A DNA stretch of 64,000 nt from Dipteris shenzhenensis (GCA_047967505.1 CM106541.1); one strand, 5' to 3'. Positions 10,985-23,717 are shown, numbered from the stretch's first letter. Notes: generated from the letters alone by a model not told the origin. Numbers and translations are program-made.

Positions 10985-12008
10985 AAGGTGGAAAGACCGG
11001 CAAGAGCCCTACAATGGCTAATGCAAGTAAGGCACACCAGACCACCATCATAGCACGAGACCTCCCCGTCCATCTCCTCTATAGCTTCGATCAATCTCCT
11101 TGACGAGGCTTTCAACACACTACTCAAAGTAGCCAATTTTGTTTAGGCGGCCGATGATACAACACCAATAGGCACAGCAAAGCAGCAGAGCTGGAACCCA
11201 TGCCTATTGAAGATGATGAGGCTCTGCCAGCTTCGCCTTTGTCCCTGCTCGAAAATGTCTAGTGGCGCCCTGATTTGTAGTCATTTCAAGAGCTGTTGGA
11301 TAGTGCGCTTGATGCACAAGAGGAGGATACAACCTCGCCCTTGATGCTCCAATCCCAAAGATCGATGCAGATGCTGTTGGCACCTTCTCTTCTTAAAGCT
11401 AGAGCAATTTTCGTGATACTACTGCAGTGCCTATGTTAATCATCAGATCCACCCCCTATATATGCCAATGGAACGGCGATAAACTTGGGCAGAATTTAAA
11501 GAGCACTAGCAAAAGGACCCTAATATGTTGTACAATTTACCAAAGTACAAATTCCCCAAAGATATGACTCAGGAGTGATTTTTCTTTCGCCTCCAGTCAT
11601 TCAATGACATGTATGGATCAGTACTTGATCTTGTCATCGTGCCAACATTCCACTTCAACTGCCGCCTCCTCTTACTTCTCTGTGACCTCCCCGCCCACAG
11701 TCGCCCCATCAACGACCACCTCCACAATCTGAACAATCAAATTGTCTTCAATTCCAACATCGGTCCTATGCAATTTCAGGATCTCTGCCTCTACCTCTAT
11801 GTCTGCAATCTCCATGGACACCACATCCCCACGTATAAGGATATGCATGCCACCCATTTTTTGAAGTATTGCTCGTACCTCACTCGACTCACTCCACGAT
11901 AGCTGGACCACTATGTAGTCTTATAGACAGTCCTCACCACACACCTCCTCTAGGGCAGCTGCTCGGCAGCTGACCCGAGGGCGGGGATCAACAACAAGAA
12001 GGGGGGCA
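10985..12008 (+). other. Decayed sequence ending in a polypurine tract
   Basis: The stretch has coding-like fragments broken by stops, for example an acidic segment near 11190-11350 and a 97-codon open frame at 11609-11902 with no recognisable domain. It ends in A-A-G-A-A-G-G-G-G-G-G at about 11996-12006, followed by CA and then TG. That is the layout of a retrotransposon purine tract before a 3' LTR. Confidence 0.4.
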
Positions 12009-13057
12009 TGTTAACATCCATAGAGTATAATCACCGAATGCAGGGTAATCAATGATTAGAGGTGATTACGCTTCATGATTTACTTCAATAGTTATAGCCA
12101 TGGAAGGAGTACATTACAAGCTTAGGGAGTTTGAGCCCCAAATACCCCAAGGCCAAAGATTGCAGGCAACGTGCCCAAGTTGCATGTTCCAACTTAGAGA
12201 TTGCATGCTCCAGCTCATAAGTTGTAGGTTTCAAGTGCTGCAAGCTGCAGTTAAGTGTCTCACGAGAGTTAAGCCTCACCACTCTAGGTTTTGAGCCTCA
12301 TGCATGGGGTTTGAACCACAAATGGCTTAAGGCTTGGAGGCATTCAGGGAGTTTGAGCCCCAAATAGCCTAAGGCTTGGAGGCACAAGGCTAACACAAGC
12401 ACTATTTGGGAGCCAATTAGGAACACCTCCTAATGCCAAATTTGTCCCAAGCACTCTTATATGGTTAACACAAGCCCTATTTCTGCTAGTAGGGAGAGAT
12501 GGGAAGAATAGCAATATGCCTTAGCACCCTATGGGCCAAGAGCCTTTTTATTGTCAAGAAAGAGAGAGTGCTAAAAGGAAAAGGGTTGGCCCTCCCTTCA
12601 AAAGGTGACATGTATAAAAGGCCAAAGGGTTGACTTGGGTCTTCATTGTTGTTTGCACAAGTTTGAATACAAGCTCCCTCTTCTCTTCCAAGAGTGTTTT
12701 GGGTGTTCCCTTGTTTCCATTGTAGTGCCCTTGTGTTTGTCACTCCCTCCCCCTTCACTCTCCTCTTCCCTTCTCCTTCTCTCTCCCTTCTCCTCTCTCT
12801 TCTCCCCTCTCCCCCTTCCCTCTTTCTCTTGTAGAAACACATTGCAACAATCCAGAGGCCGCTTGAGTGACACTTATGGATGGTTCTTGCCTTGCATTGC
12901 TCTCACAAGGATTGGCTTGGAGTGGAGGCTCCATCGGCATCTCTTCAACATCCCCATGACACGTGAGTCACCATCGAGCCCTACACACCTTTGCAAGCCA
13001 CCCTTTCTTCCCAAACTTGAACTTCAAGATGGGTCCCTTCCACTCATGCACCATTTC
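12009..13057 (+). repeat. Possible gypsy 3' LTR (partial), with TATA box
   Basis: The stretch begins TGTTAACATCC directly after a purine tract and has a TATA box at 12613-12619 (TATAAAA). The motif GAGTTTGAGCCCCAAAT near 12127 and 12350, with a degenerate version near 12305, gives it a repeated module. A pyrimidine-rich tract lies at 12740-12835. Its far end is not defined because copia B interrupts at 13058 and no matching 5' LTR is in the window. The LTR call is therefore inference. Confidence 0.4.
12613..12619 (+). promoter_or_regulatory. TATA box in possible gypsy LTR
   Basis: TATAAAA is set in GACATG-TATAAAA-GGCC, with a T-rich then pyrimidine-rich region downstream. It would be the promoter of the element if 12009 is the LTR start. 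Confidence 0.35.
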
Positions 13058-13159
13058 TGTGGGGGTTAAAGGTCACTGTGCCTTTACCCCGGTTATGTAC
13101 AATACTCAAACACATATACTCTCCCCCTTCCATTCTTGCTTCCATTGAGAGCACTCTCA
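13058..13159 (+). repeat. 5' LTR of copia B, internally deleted
   Basis: Only 102 bp remain of the usual about 171. The sequence passes straight from ACACATAT to CTCTCCCCCTT. The block with the TATA-like box, the GAAAAAGAAGATTAGGG segment and the ACCCACCAAAA segment of the 3' copy is missing. Both LTR ends are intact (TGTGGGGG and CTCTCA). Confidence 0.92.
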
Positions 13160-13161
13160 AC

Positions 13162-13173
13162 TGGTATCAGAGC
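13162..13173 (+). promoter_or_regulatory. Primer binding site of copia B
   Basis: TGGTATCAGAGC lies two bases after the 5' LTR and matches the initiator Met tRNA 3' end complement. Confidence 0.92.
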
Positions 13174-14621
13174 TTGAGTGATCTAGCTAAGCGTACGTGA
13201 AGGCTTGGAAGCTCAGCAGCTCTGTGGGAGGAAGGAAAAGCTTTGTGGGAAGCTTTGTAAGTGACTTTACTTGCATCCGAGTGTGTAGAGACCTTGGAGG
13301 AACCTTTGGAAAAGTCACTTTGGCTTTGCAAAGTGGTTTTGAGAGCCTGTTAAGTGTTTTCAAAGAAAAAGTCGTTTTTTAAGCTTTTCCTTATTCCATT
13401 CAACAACAGAGACTCCGTATTGACTTGTAGAGGCAACTATTGCTTGCTTTTGGTGTCCACTTCACTTCAGGAGCTTGGAAACACCTTCATTCTTGAATCT
13501 GGGATCATTTCATTGGATTTCTAACTCACTGTGTCAGTTCCTACGTTTTTTTGCCCAAGTGTTGGAACTCAAGTTTGGAGCAACCATTTGCAGATCTGTC
13601 AGTTTCAGTGGACTCAAGAGATCCTAAAACATCTATGTTGCTCATCATTCACACTCAGGTGGAGTTTACAAACAGCTCTGTTTCCAAAAACGTTTTTTAG
13701 TCCGTGTGTTGGACCCAGTGATTGAGACCACGGTTTCCAAAACCGTCTGTCCCATTGCGTTCCACATGCCCAAAAACCCCTACCTATCAGTTCTTACGCG
13801 ATTCAGTGGAGTATTTTCAGAGTTATAGATCTTTGTGTATTTGATTTCGTCTCTCTATTATGCATTTTCATTCTAAGGTTTTGAGACCTTAGATTTATGC
13901 CACATGGCAGTGGATAAGTGTTGACTCCCATTTCTCACTCATCGGTTGGGATTTTGGAGTTCCGGTAGAAGAGAGATATTTGCAGATTTTCTTGCTGAGT
14001 CTGATTATGCAATAGCACCCATATTTTGAGGCATCTCAGGTTCTATTTTCAGTAGCGGTCATTGTCGTGGGACCATGATTTCTTGAGCATACCTTATGCA
14101 GTTCTCTAGTTGTAGTTTGAGCCGTGTGCGCTCATTCATGGTGTGCATTGGGTTGCAGTGGATGATTTATAGGCCATTTGGATGCATTGCGATCCTTATT
14201 AGATGCACTGATAGGCCCAGATTACCTTGTGGGATGCTATTTTTATGGACGCTTTGCACATGGATGCTCTTTTATGCTGAGCGACAGCTTTAACACATTG
14301 CAGGTGATGGACTGATAGTGTTATGCTCTCTTGGATGAGATATTGTTGATGCATATGCCCATGAACGGTGTTTATGCTTGAGCCATTTGGCACTTATTGG
14401 CATTTTGGATTGCCATTGCAGTTGGCATTTTCTTTTGGACCAGATTTGCTCATATGGATGCATAGTACATGCACATGAGTCAGCTGTATCTTTTGATGCT
14501 TTAAGCTTTGAGTTTTGGTGATATTTCACTCTATTGTGGCATACACATTTCGGTGCACCTAGTATTTGGTGTGATTCTCTCTTGCAGGCACTTACATTTG
14601 GGAATTTGCTTTATTTGCAGC
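13174..14621 (+). other. Long untranslated leader of copia B
   Basis: About 1.45 kb homologous to the leaders of A, C and D. A frame of about 60 codons at 13191-13382 has no ATG and is shifted in A, so I do not call it coding. Confidence 0.7.
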
Positions 14622-17600
14622 ATGGCATCCTCTTCCATGTCTGAAAAGGAGTTTTTTAACATTAAAAAGTTTGATGGGACAAACTTTTCTTTTTGGAAAG
14701 AATAGATAAGGGATGTGCTTATTCAAAAGAAGCAAATTAAACCCTTGGTAGGGATTGAAGCTGAGCCTGCAAATATGTCTGAGGATGATTGGAATGAGTT
14801 GGATGCATTAACAAAGTCTACTATTAGACTTCATCTTGCAAACTCAGTTTATTTCACAGTAGTAAATGAGCAAACTACAAAAGATTTGTGGAAGAAACTG
14901 TCTGCCACTTATGAGAAGGAAATTACCTCTAATAAAGTTTACCCCATGAAGAGGTTGTTTGAGCTGCATATGAAGGAAGGGGTCTCCATTGCTTCTCACT
15001 TGAATGAATTCAATATTATTTTCAGCTAGCTTCAGGCTCAAAAGATGAATTTTGTTGCGGAGACTAAGGCAATATTTCTCTTATGTTCATTGCCATCCTC
15101 ATGGGATACCTTCCGTATAGCTATCAGTAACTCTGCACTTGGTGGAGTACTAAAATTTGATGATGTTGTGGGGAGCTTGTTGGCTGAGGAGATTAGACGG
15201 AAGTCTATGGATGGCAACAAGCAGGATGCATCCTTAAATGTGCAAAGGGGTAGATCACAGTTCAAGGGGAAGTCCCAAGAAAGAGGGAAGTCTGGTAGCA
15301 AATCCAGGGCATGGAACATTGAGTGTTACCACTGTGGCAAGAAGGGCCATATGAAAAAGGATTGCTACAAGCTGAAAAGAGAGCAAAAGGATAAGAAAAA
15401 GAATGCAAATTGGGGTGTAAATCGAAAGGAAGAGAGTCCAAGGGAGGACAAAGGAAAAGTGAAGATCGAGGAGATCAATGCAGTCACACATTATGGTGAC
15501 AATGATGTTCTCTTCATGTCTAGTTTATCTACAGAGTGGCTTACCACTTTAGATGATGCATATTCCTAGGATTGGATTTTGGATTCTGGTGCTTCATTCC
15601 ATGTTACTCCCCATAGGGAATGGTTCTCCACTTATGACAGTGGAAAGACAGGTTGTGTGCATCTTGGAAATGACTATGCATGTGACATAGTGGGAGTAGG
15701 TGACATAAAGTTTTCTTTTGCAAATGGGTCTGCATTTATTTTGAAACATGTGAGACATGTGCCTAATTTGACCAAGAGTCTTATTTCAGCGGGTCAGCTA
15801 GATGATCTTGGTTTTCACACCACTTTTGGCTTTCAAAGTTGCAAAATTTAGAAGGGCTCTATGCTTTTGGCTAGGGGTGCCAAGTGTGGGACTTTGTATC
15901 CCTTACATGTATCAAGGGTATTTGATCATGTTGTTGCAATAACCGAGCAGCCAAGCACTTCTTTGCGGCATTGTAGGTTGGGGCACATGAGCCAAAATGG
16001 AATGAAACTCTTATGCCATTTGGATTAAGTACCGCATTTGAGTTTCTCTGATTTTGAATTTTGTGAGCACTGTCTCTATGGGAAGCAGACTAAATCAGCC
16101 CATAAAACAAGGGGAAAGAAAGAGTTTGAAAAGCTTGATTTGGTGCATTCAGACGTATGTGGTCCCATGCCTACACGGTCATTAGGTGGGGCTAAATACT
16201 ATGTGACATTCATTGATGATGCAACTAGGAAAGTGTGGGCTTATGCTATAGCTCAGAAGAGTGATCTGTTCTAGGTATTTCAGAAATGGCTGGCCTTGGC
16301 TGAGAATCAGTCAGGTAGAATGCTGAAATGCCTACAGACTGACAATGGTGGAGAGTATCTCTCTCATGACTTTCAGCATTTCTGTGATACATGTGGGATT
16401 AAGAGGGAGCTCACATCCCCCCATACTCCAGAGCAAAATCCACTTGCTAAAAAGATGAACCGTACCATTCAAGAAAGGTTGCAATGCATGCTTTTCAATG
16501 CAAGTCTTTCTGGTGGTTTTTGGGCTGAGGCAATGAAGACTGCAGTGCATGTGATCAATAGATCACCTAGTAAGAGTTTGGATGGTGGTATTCCTGAAGA
16601 GGCATGGAGTGGCAAGAAGCCCTCTTACTCTCATTTGCGCATATTTGGGTGTGAGGCATATGCACATGTGCCAAAAGAGCTTTGAAAGAAGCTAGATCCT
16701 AAGTCTAGGAAATGCATCTTTCTGGGTTATGGTGAAAGTGGAGAGATGGGCTATCGTCTTTGGGATCCAGAAGCAAAGAAGATCATATGCATCCATGATG
16801 TAGTCTTCAATGAGAAGAAGATGCATAAGGCACCCATGAGGGATGTTGAAATGAGGAGAATCACTTTCTAGGATGTGAATCCACCTACATATGTTGATAG
16901 ACAGCAAGCTGTCCATGCACCAAATGTGCAAGAAATGGTACCACCAAATACTCCCACATGTATACAATCAAGGGTAGATGATGGATCATCTATTGGAGGA
17001 AATGATGAGCCAAATGTGGCTGATATGTAGGTGGGACAACAAGCTGAAATGCCCTTGAGAAGATCATCTAGAGCGTCTAGACCACCTGATAGGTTTGTTC
17101 CAGGGGTAGACTATGTGATGCTTACTGATTGTCGGGAGCCTTCTTGCTATAGAGAGTCTATGATGTGCGAGGATCAACGCAAGTGGGAGTATGCTATGCA
17201 ATCAGAGATGAGTTCACTTATGAAGAATAAGACTTGGGACTTGGTTTCTTTGCCACATGGAAAGAAACCATTGCCATGTAAATGGGTCTACAAGATGAAG
17301 GTCATATGTGATGATGTGCCTAGGTACAAGGCCCGTTTGGTCGCTAAAGGGTTCAATCAAGAGAAGGGTGTGGACTTTGATTCTTTCCGGTTGTGAAGAT
17401 GACCACACTTAGATGCATGCTTGGACTAGTGGCATCAGAGGATATGGAGCTTATGCAGATGGATGTCAAGACAACTTTCTTGCATTTTGCATGAGGAAAT
17501 TTACATGGTGCAGCCGGTAGGCTTTGAAGAAAAGGGCAAAGAGCATTTAGTTTGTACACTGAAAAAGAGTCTCTATGGTCTTAAGCAAGCGCCTAGAGAA

Positions 17601-18578
17601 TGGTATCAGAAGTTTCATGCTTTCATTCGATCCCAAGTTTTAGAAGGAGTGAAATTGATCACTGCCTCTACACTAAAAGGGCTAAGGATAATAGCCTGAT
17701 AATCCTGGCACTATATGTGTATGATATGCTATTGGCTAGCAAGAATACTTATGAGCTAGATGCATTAAAGGCCAAGTTGCATGAGGCCTTTGATATGAAG
17801 GATTTGGGACTTGCAGGTCATATTCTTGGTATGCGCATCACGCGTGATCGGAGTAGGAAACTCATTTGGCTTTCACAGAAGGAGTATGTTACAAAAGTAT
17901 TGCAGCGTCTCAATATGGAGGGGGGGAAGGCAGTGAGTACTCCGTTGCCTCCATATGTGAAACTGAGTCATACAGATAGTCCCAAATCAGATGAGGAGAG
18001 GGCCATGATGGCCAAGGTTCCTTATGCATCAGCGGTTGGGAGTCTCATGTATGCTATGATAGCTACTAGACCAGACACTGTATTTGCAGTGGGAGTTGTT
18101 AGCCGGTATATGGCTAATCCAGGAAAAAGGCATTGGGAGGCAGTTAAGTGCATCATGAGGTACATGAAGGGTACCAAGGAGATGTGCATCTGCTTTGGTA
18201 AAGGAGTGTCGTGTGGATGTCTTGTGCACAAAAGTGTGTTGCATTGTCTACCACAGAGGCTGAGTATGTTACAGCCACAGAGGGTTGCAAGGAGGCTATA
18301 TGGCTTGATCGGCTAGTGGGAGATTTAGGATTCATACAAGTGTACCGACATTGCATAGTGATTCCATAAGTGTTATTCAGCTAGCACGGAATCCGGTCTT
18401 TCATGCAAAGACCAAACACATTGAGGTCAGGTACCATTTCATCAGGGAGGTACTTGAGGACAAGCGCAGAGAGCTTGTCAAGGTTCATACAGATGATAAC
18501 CCTGCAGATATGCTGACGAAGAGTCTACCTAGTCAGCGGTTTGAGTATTGTCGTGTATTGATGGGCATTGGTGGATAG
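14622..18578 (+). pseudogene. Copia B gag-pol polyprotein, broken
   Basis: The gag ATG is at 14622-14624 and the terminal stop at 18576-18578. Domains in order: UBN2-type gag, zinc knuckle CX2CX4HX4C (about 15325-15370), DSGAS protease box (about 15582-15597), GAG-pre-integrase, integrase, RT with Y-V-Y-D in place of Y-V-D-D near 17720, and RNase H. In-frame TAG stops replace CAG at 14703-14705, 15027-15029, 15567-15569, 15849-15851, 16272-16274, 16869-16871 and 17028-17030. A further TGA appears at about 16684 and a frameshift near 17385. The RNase H part has lost roughly 120 bp near 18208. It is clearly dead. Confidence 0.9.
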
Positions 18579-18631
18579 TATGCTCACTGGTTGTTCTCCC
18601 TTAAAGGCACATTGTCCTTTAAGTGGGAGGT

Positions 18632-18802
18632 TATGGGGGTTAAAGATCACTATGCCTTTACCCCGGTTATGTACAATACTCAAACACATATGTAAATGAA
18701 TGAAAAAGAAGATTAGGGTGGTTCTGCACCCACCAAAAGCTGTGTGGCTCTCTGTTTCTCTCTCTCCCTCTTCCATTCTTGCTTCGGTTGAGAGCACTCT
18801 CA
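18632..18802 (+). repeat. 3' LTR of copia B
   Basis: This 171-bp LTR starts TATGGGGG, a G-to-A change from the family TGTGGGGG, and ends CTCTCA before ATTTC. It keeps the central block lost from the 5' copy. Confidence 0.92.
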
Positions 18803-18807
18803 ATTTC

Positions 18808-19031
18808 ACCTCTCTTGCCCTGGGGAAGCTTGTGTGGACCTTTGGCCGTCCCTTTCATCACATTCCAGTAATTCATGATGTAGGTGCAAGGGATCCACTC
18901 ATCCAATGCATTTTTGGTATTATGGAACACACAAGAGGTCACAACATTGCATGGTCTTGTTGCCCTTCTCCTCACCATGCTTGTGGAGGTCACAATAGCA
19001 AGAATGGGACTCCTACACGAGGCAATCTAGC

Positions 19032-19086
<55 letters not shown>

Positions 19087-20750
19087 AACTCCACTAGAGG
19101 CAAAGGAGAGAGAGAGGGGGGGGAGGAGAGAGGAGTAGCAGAGAAGCCAAAATGGAAGAGAGAGAGAGAGAGCAAGAGAGAGAGAAAGAGGAGCTACTGT
19201 AATCAGATGAGGAGGGGCCAGAGAGGAAGAGGGAGCCAAAAAAGAGGAGGGAAAATGCAAGGGAGGGAACCCCAAAATCAAAAAATGGAGGGAGATGGCA
19301 AGTTGGACCAAAATAGTGGACTAGAGAAAGGGGCTAGACCACCCAGAGAGAGGGGAGGAATCAAAACTCACCTACATGGTTCCACCCCTCATTGAAAGCT
19401 ATTTTGGGATGATCTAGGGAAGGTGCACATAGGAGGAGGGTCAAGCATGGGTTAAGGGGGGGGATGGTTTGGGTGGTCCCTAGTGTAAGAGGAATAACCA
19501 ATAGGGGCTCTGCCCACCCTTCACCTCAACATACCATTGCCCCACACCTTCTAGCACTCTCATTGGTACACCTAAAATCCCTCTCTAATCCCTTGAAATT
19601 AGGAACCACTAATTGGAGGCCCTTTTAAGATCATTTCTCCCCTAATGAGGGAGCGATGGAGTAGAGGGGAGGTAGATCACGTGGGAGGGGAGGGGGAGGG
19701 AGGGGGAGGGTGAGAAAGGATGCAGGAGGCAGGGGTGGAGAATAGGGGAGGTGGAGTGAGGGGGAGGTGGATGCAATGAATTACATTGCGTATCTATTTC
19801 CATGATATGAAAGCGGTGTATTAGATATGAAGCCTAGAAATATATATCCTTTGGTTATTAATTGATCACTACGGGTTATAGAATTTATGATTGCAAGGAC
19901 AATTGCTTGTTTATGAGATTGAGGGAAGCATATGAGGTCATAGTCAAAAGTGAATATGCAATTCAAAATTACATAGATTGTTGAATATGGACTGTGAGTT
20001 ACTTTGAGAAAACGTTGTCACTTTAAGGTAAGTAGCATTGTTGAAAAGTTCTAGACATTTGATCCTTGCATTTTTGAATGCTCAATTCATATGCAATTGT
20101 GAAGATTTTTCATGAGGGAAGCAAAGATAACCTAAATTCATCGTTAAGATATTTGCTTTCTTTTTGTTTGAGTATGTGGCTAGGTATGCACAGTTATCAA
20201 ATTTCCTAAGCGAGGTAGTCCTTTGGATTCCTCTCCTCCTTTTCATATTTTACTGTTTGATGTAAACGGAATGTCATAGGGGGTCTCTTAGCTACCTCAA
20301 AGTTGAAAACCCCTTGGAGAAATTCTTTAGATGATATCCTCTTTCAACTAAATCTTCTAAAGCAAATTGTCAATTGCTGCACCAAGGAGTTTTCTCGTAG
20401 GATCTCTTGAGTAGATCAATTCTCTCCTCTGAGCAATAATGATGTGCATTAAATGATTGCCTTTTTCTCTTTTAGAGGATGAACCTCTCAGTGTATAAAG
20501 TTATGAAATTTTTTTCCTTGCTACTTATAGTCTCTTGTTAATGGAATCTTAGAGGAGAAAATACTAATACAATTAAGAGATTGGCTTGTACTTAGTTTTT
20601 CTCTAAGGTGGAACCAACTTTGCTTTTCTCCAAGAAACTAAATTCAAGGCTGATTCTCACTCAATGTGGATCAATTTTGTGACTTACTTGGTGATGATGG
20701 CTTCATCTCAAACCCTAAATCAGGCAAGAGGTGTTAAGATAGTCATTTAG
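18808..20750. other. Spacer with purine-rich tracts, no gene
   Basis: The sequence flanking B may continue the possible gypsy LTR. From 19020 to 19330 the + strand is strongly GA-rich, and 19670-19770 is a GGGAGG-rich tract. From 19780 onward it is AT-rich with stops in every frame. Long open frames across the GA tract are composition artefacts. Confidence 0.6.
19034..19085 (+). repeat. (GA)n microsatellite
   Basis: A perfect dinucleotide run of about 26 units. A shorter GA-rich run follows near 19150-19190. Confidence 0.97.
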
Positions 20751-20754
20751 TAGG

Positions 20755-23717
20755 ACTAGAACATTACCAATTCGCAAAAGGATTTGGAGGATAGGGCTAT
20801 CTTCTCTACTATTTGATTTTAGTTGGCTTTGGACCCTCAAATGAAAAGGGATAAGCTTTGTTCTTTACATTTTGGAAGGGATTTTTTTTTGGGGGGGGGA
20901 AGTGATTGGAACATGGGTGAGATATGCTTCAAGAAGAGAAGCTTGCTTGGGTGGATGTTTATGGGAAGTGTGATTTGGTTGATTGCGTAGACCTTGACTC
21001 AATTGGCTCTTGATTTTCTTTGACAAGCATAAGGCTGTGATTTTATTATTATGTTTCAAAGTGTCTCAAAGGTAGGCTTGATTGGGTGCAAAATGGCAAC
21101 AAGGTGTTCTATATTGGAATTAGAAAGAATAGAGTTGGAGAACTCATGAATCGACTTCAGGATGAAGAAGGTAATTTACACCCACCTATATAAGTAAGCA
21201 TATTGTTTTGTCACCCACCCATATAGTGTTTTGTAAGACATCTAAGACCAATTGTTAGTATTGATGTGGAGGGATAAAATATTATATCCCTCGGAAAGGA
21301 ATCAATTGGCAAAATATCATTTCCAAAAGGACCTCAGAAATAGTTTTAGAGAGATGCAACTCGAGAAAATCTTTGGGAGTTTATGGCTTAGCAATTTATC
21401 TTTTATGCATTTTTGGGACCTTATCAAAAGGCACTTATCCTAGGGCCAAGAATATTTTTGCAAAGGATCGTCACCACACCAATGCACCTTTGGCAACCAA
21501 AATGAGACACAAGTGACCTATTTCAATGTTCATCTCCAAATCTATTGCTTTAAGGGTCATAGAACTTTTTCTAGATTTAGTCAGAAAAGGATGTATTCAT
21601 AAGAGGAACTTGTTTTCAAACATTCTTAATGTGAATCTCAGCTTGGAGTATGGTGTAGCCTCGATCTAGACACAAGGCTCATGATAGAGCAAAATTTCAT
21701 TTTCAATGTCCTAAATTTTAAGTGCGATTGTTGTTGTAAATACGGGTTTCATTGGTGAATTTTAATTAAAAGATATTGGCCCCTAGTCCCACTACTTTTT
21801 TTGTTTCTCATGAAAAGTACTTCTTGTTTACTAACAAGTCCTTCAAAAGGGGGGAGTTGTTGTTTGCTCATAATCTTATGTTGATTTTTTAGGAAAAAAG
21901 GAGAAGGTGGACCATTTATGTTTACTTATTAATACCTGTTGTCAAATCTCAAGATCTATGATGATCTTATGTTGATTTTTAAGGAAAAAAGAGGTGGACC
22001 ATTTATGTTTACTTATTAACATACTTTGTCAAATCTCAAGATATATGTGTAGCTCGTTGAAATTATATGCATCTTGGGTGGGATGAGGACACAGACCCTA
22101 CTTGAAGAAATGGGATCTTTTTGGAGACACCTTGGTTGTCCTTTCAGGTGCTATGGCTTTTCTAAACAAAGGTTTGAATCTAATTATTCTCAAACATGGG
22201 CTAGAACATTGCCAATTCATAAAAGGATTTGGAGGGTAGGGCTATCTTCTCTACTATTTGATTTTTAGCCACATTGTTTGTTAGTTGGCTTTGGACCTTG
22301 AAACCAAAAGGGATGAGCTTTTTTCTTTACATTTTGGAAGGGAAATTTATTTTTTTGTGGGGGGTGATTGCAACATGGCACTCAGATAGATATCATCATA
22401 GGCAAGATATGCTTCAAGAAGAGAAGCTTGCTTGGGAGGATGTTTATGCGAAGTGTCGTTTGGTTGATTGCGTACACCTTGACTCAATTGGCTCTTGATT
22501 TTCTTTGACAAACATAAGCCTGTGATTTTAGTCTTATGTTTCAAAGTGTCTCAAAGGTAGGCTTGATTGGGTGCAAAATGGCAACAAGGTGTTCTCTATT
22601 AAAATTAGAAATAATCGAGTTCAAGAACTCACAAATCAACTTTAGGATGAAGAAGGTGATTTACATCCATCTATATAAGTTAGCATATTGTTTTGTCACC
22701 CACCCATATTCTGTTTTGTAAGACATCTAAGATCAATTGCTAGTATTGATGTGGAGGGATAAAAAAGTCTATCCCTTGGAAGGGCCTCGATTGGCAAAAT
22801 CTCATATCCAAAAGGACCTCAAAATTAGTTTGAGAGAGATGCAACTCGGGAAAGTCTTTGGGACTTGATGGCTTAGCAATTGATCTTTTATGCATTTTTG
22901 GAATCTTATCAAAAGGCATTGTGAAAATGGTTCTAACTTTGTGTCAATTAGGCTTGCTTTCATTTTGAACATGGGTCTTCTTTCCTTAAGGGGGGAAAAC
23001 AAGCTCAATGTTTAGATTAGAGACCTATTTTAATGTTCATCTCCAAATCTATTGCTTTTAGGGTCACATAACATTTTTTGGATTTGGTCAGAAAAGAATG
23101 TATTCATAAGAGGAACTTGTTTGCAAACATTCTTATTGTGAATCTCACCTTGGAAATAGTGTAGCCTTGATATAGACACAAGGCCCATGATAGAATCAGA
23201 TAAATTTTCCTTTTCAACGTCCTTCTAAATTTTAAGTGTTGTTGTTGTTGTAAATATGGGTTTCGTTGGTGAATTTTAATTTAAAAGATATCATCCCCTA
23301 ATCCCGCTACTTTTTTTGTTTCTCATGAAAAGTACTTGTTTACCACTAATAACAAGTCATTCAAAAGGGAGGAGTTGTTGTTTGCTCATGATCTTATGTT
23401 GATTTTTAGGAGAAAAGGAGAAGGTGGACCATTAATGTTTACTTATTAATATCTTTTGTCAAATCTCAAGATCTATGATGATCTTATGTTGATTTCCAAG
23501 CAAAAAAGAGAAGGTGGACCATTTATGTTTACTTATTAACATACTTTGCCAAATCTCAAGATATATGTGTAGCTTGTTAAAAGTATATGCATCTTGAGTG
23601 GGATGAGGACAGAACCTAATTGAAGAAATGGGATCATTTTGGAGACACCTTGGTCGTCCTTCGGGTGCTATAGTTTTTCTAAACAAAGGTTTGAATATAA
23701 TTATGTAACATGGACTA
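20755..23717 (+). repeat. 1.5 kb tandem duplication of decayed LINE sequence
   Basis: Two direct copies meet at about 22200: 20755-22200 and 22200-23717. Matching landmarks are GTGTCTCAAAGGTAGGCTTG at 21061 and 22546, and GAGAAGGTGGACC at 21901 and 23418, so the offset is about 1485-1517 bp. Each copy contains weak LINE ORF2 signals on +: a G-G-D-x-N-M-like endonuclease segment near 22360, and near 22850 a G-K-S-L-G-L-D-G-L segment like the RT start. Each copy also carries an inner tandem repeat of about 80-95 bp around AAATCTCAAGAT (21890-22050, 23400-23575). Nothing is open; these are fossils. Confidence 0.75.

Larger units (their letters stand above)
13058..18802 (+). mobile_element. Ty1/copia element B, complete but defective
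   Basis: This is a full element on the plus strand, with LTRs at 13058-13159 and 18632-18802. It is flanked by a perfect 5-bp target duplication, ATTTC (13053-13057 and 18803-18807). The primer site is at 13162-13173, the gag-pol pseudogene at 14622-18578, and the purine tract AAGTGGGAGG directly precedes 18632. The 5' LTR has lost about 70 bp of its centre, including the TATA-like region, so transcription from its own promoter is unlikely. Many stops disable the coding region. Confidence 0.94.

Noticed and set aside
12605-13069. 154-codon plus frame across a pyrimidine-rich tract
   Set aside because: It is Pro/Leu/Ser-rich low complexity in a possible LTR and runs into the copia B LTR. No domain.
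13191-13382. About 60-codon sense frame at the start of the copia leader, similar in A, B and D
   Set aside because: It has no ATG, and in A the similar peptide reads in a shifted frame after an indel. Similarity follows from recent common origin, not coding constraint.
18700-19395. 231-codon plus frame and antisense frames over the (GA)n tract
   Set aside because: Most of the peptide is Arg/Glu or Leu/Ser dipeptide repeat from the microsatellite, overlapping the copia B LTR. It is a composition artefact.
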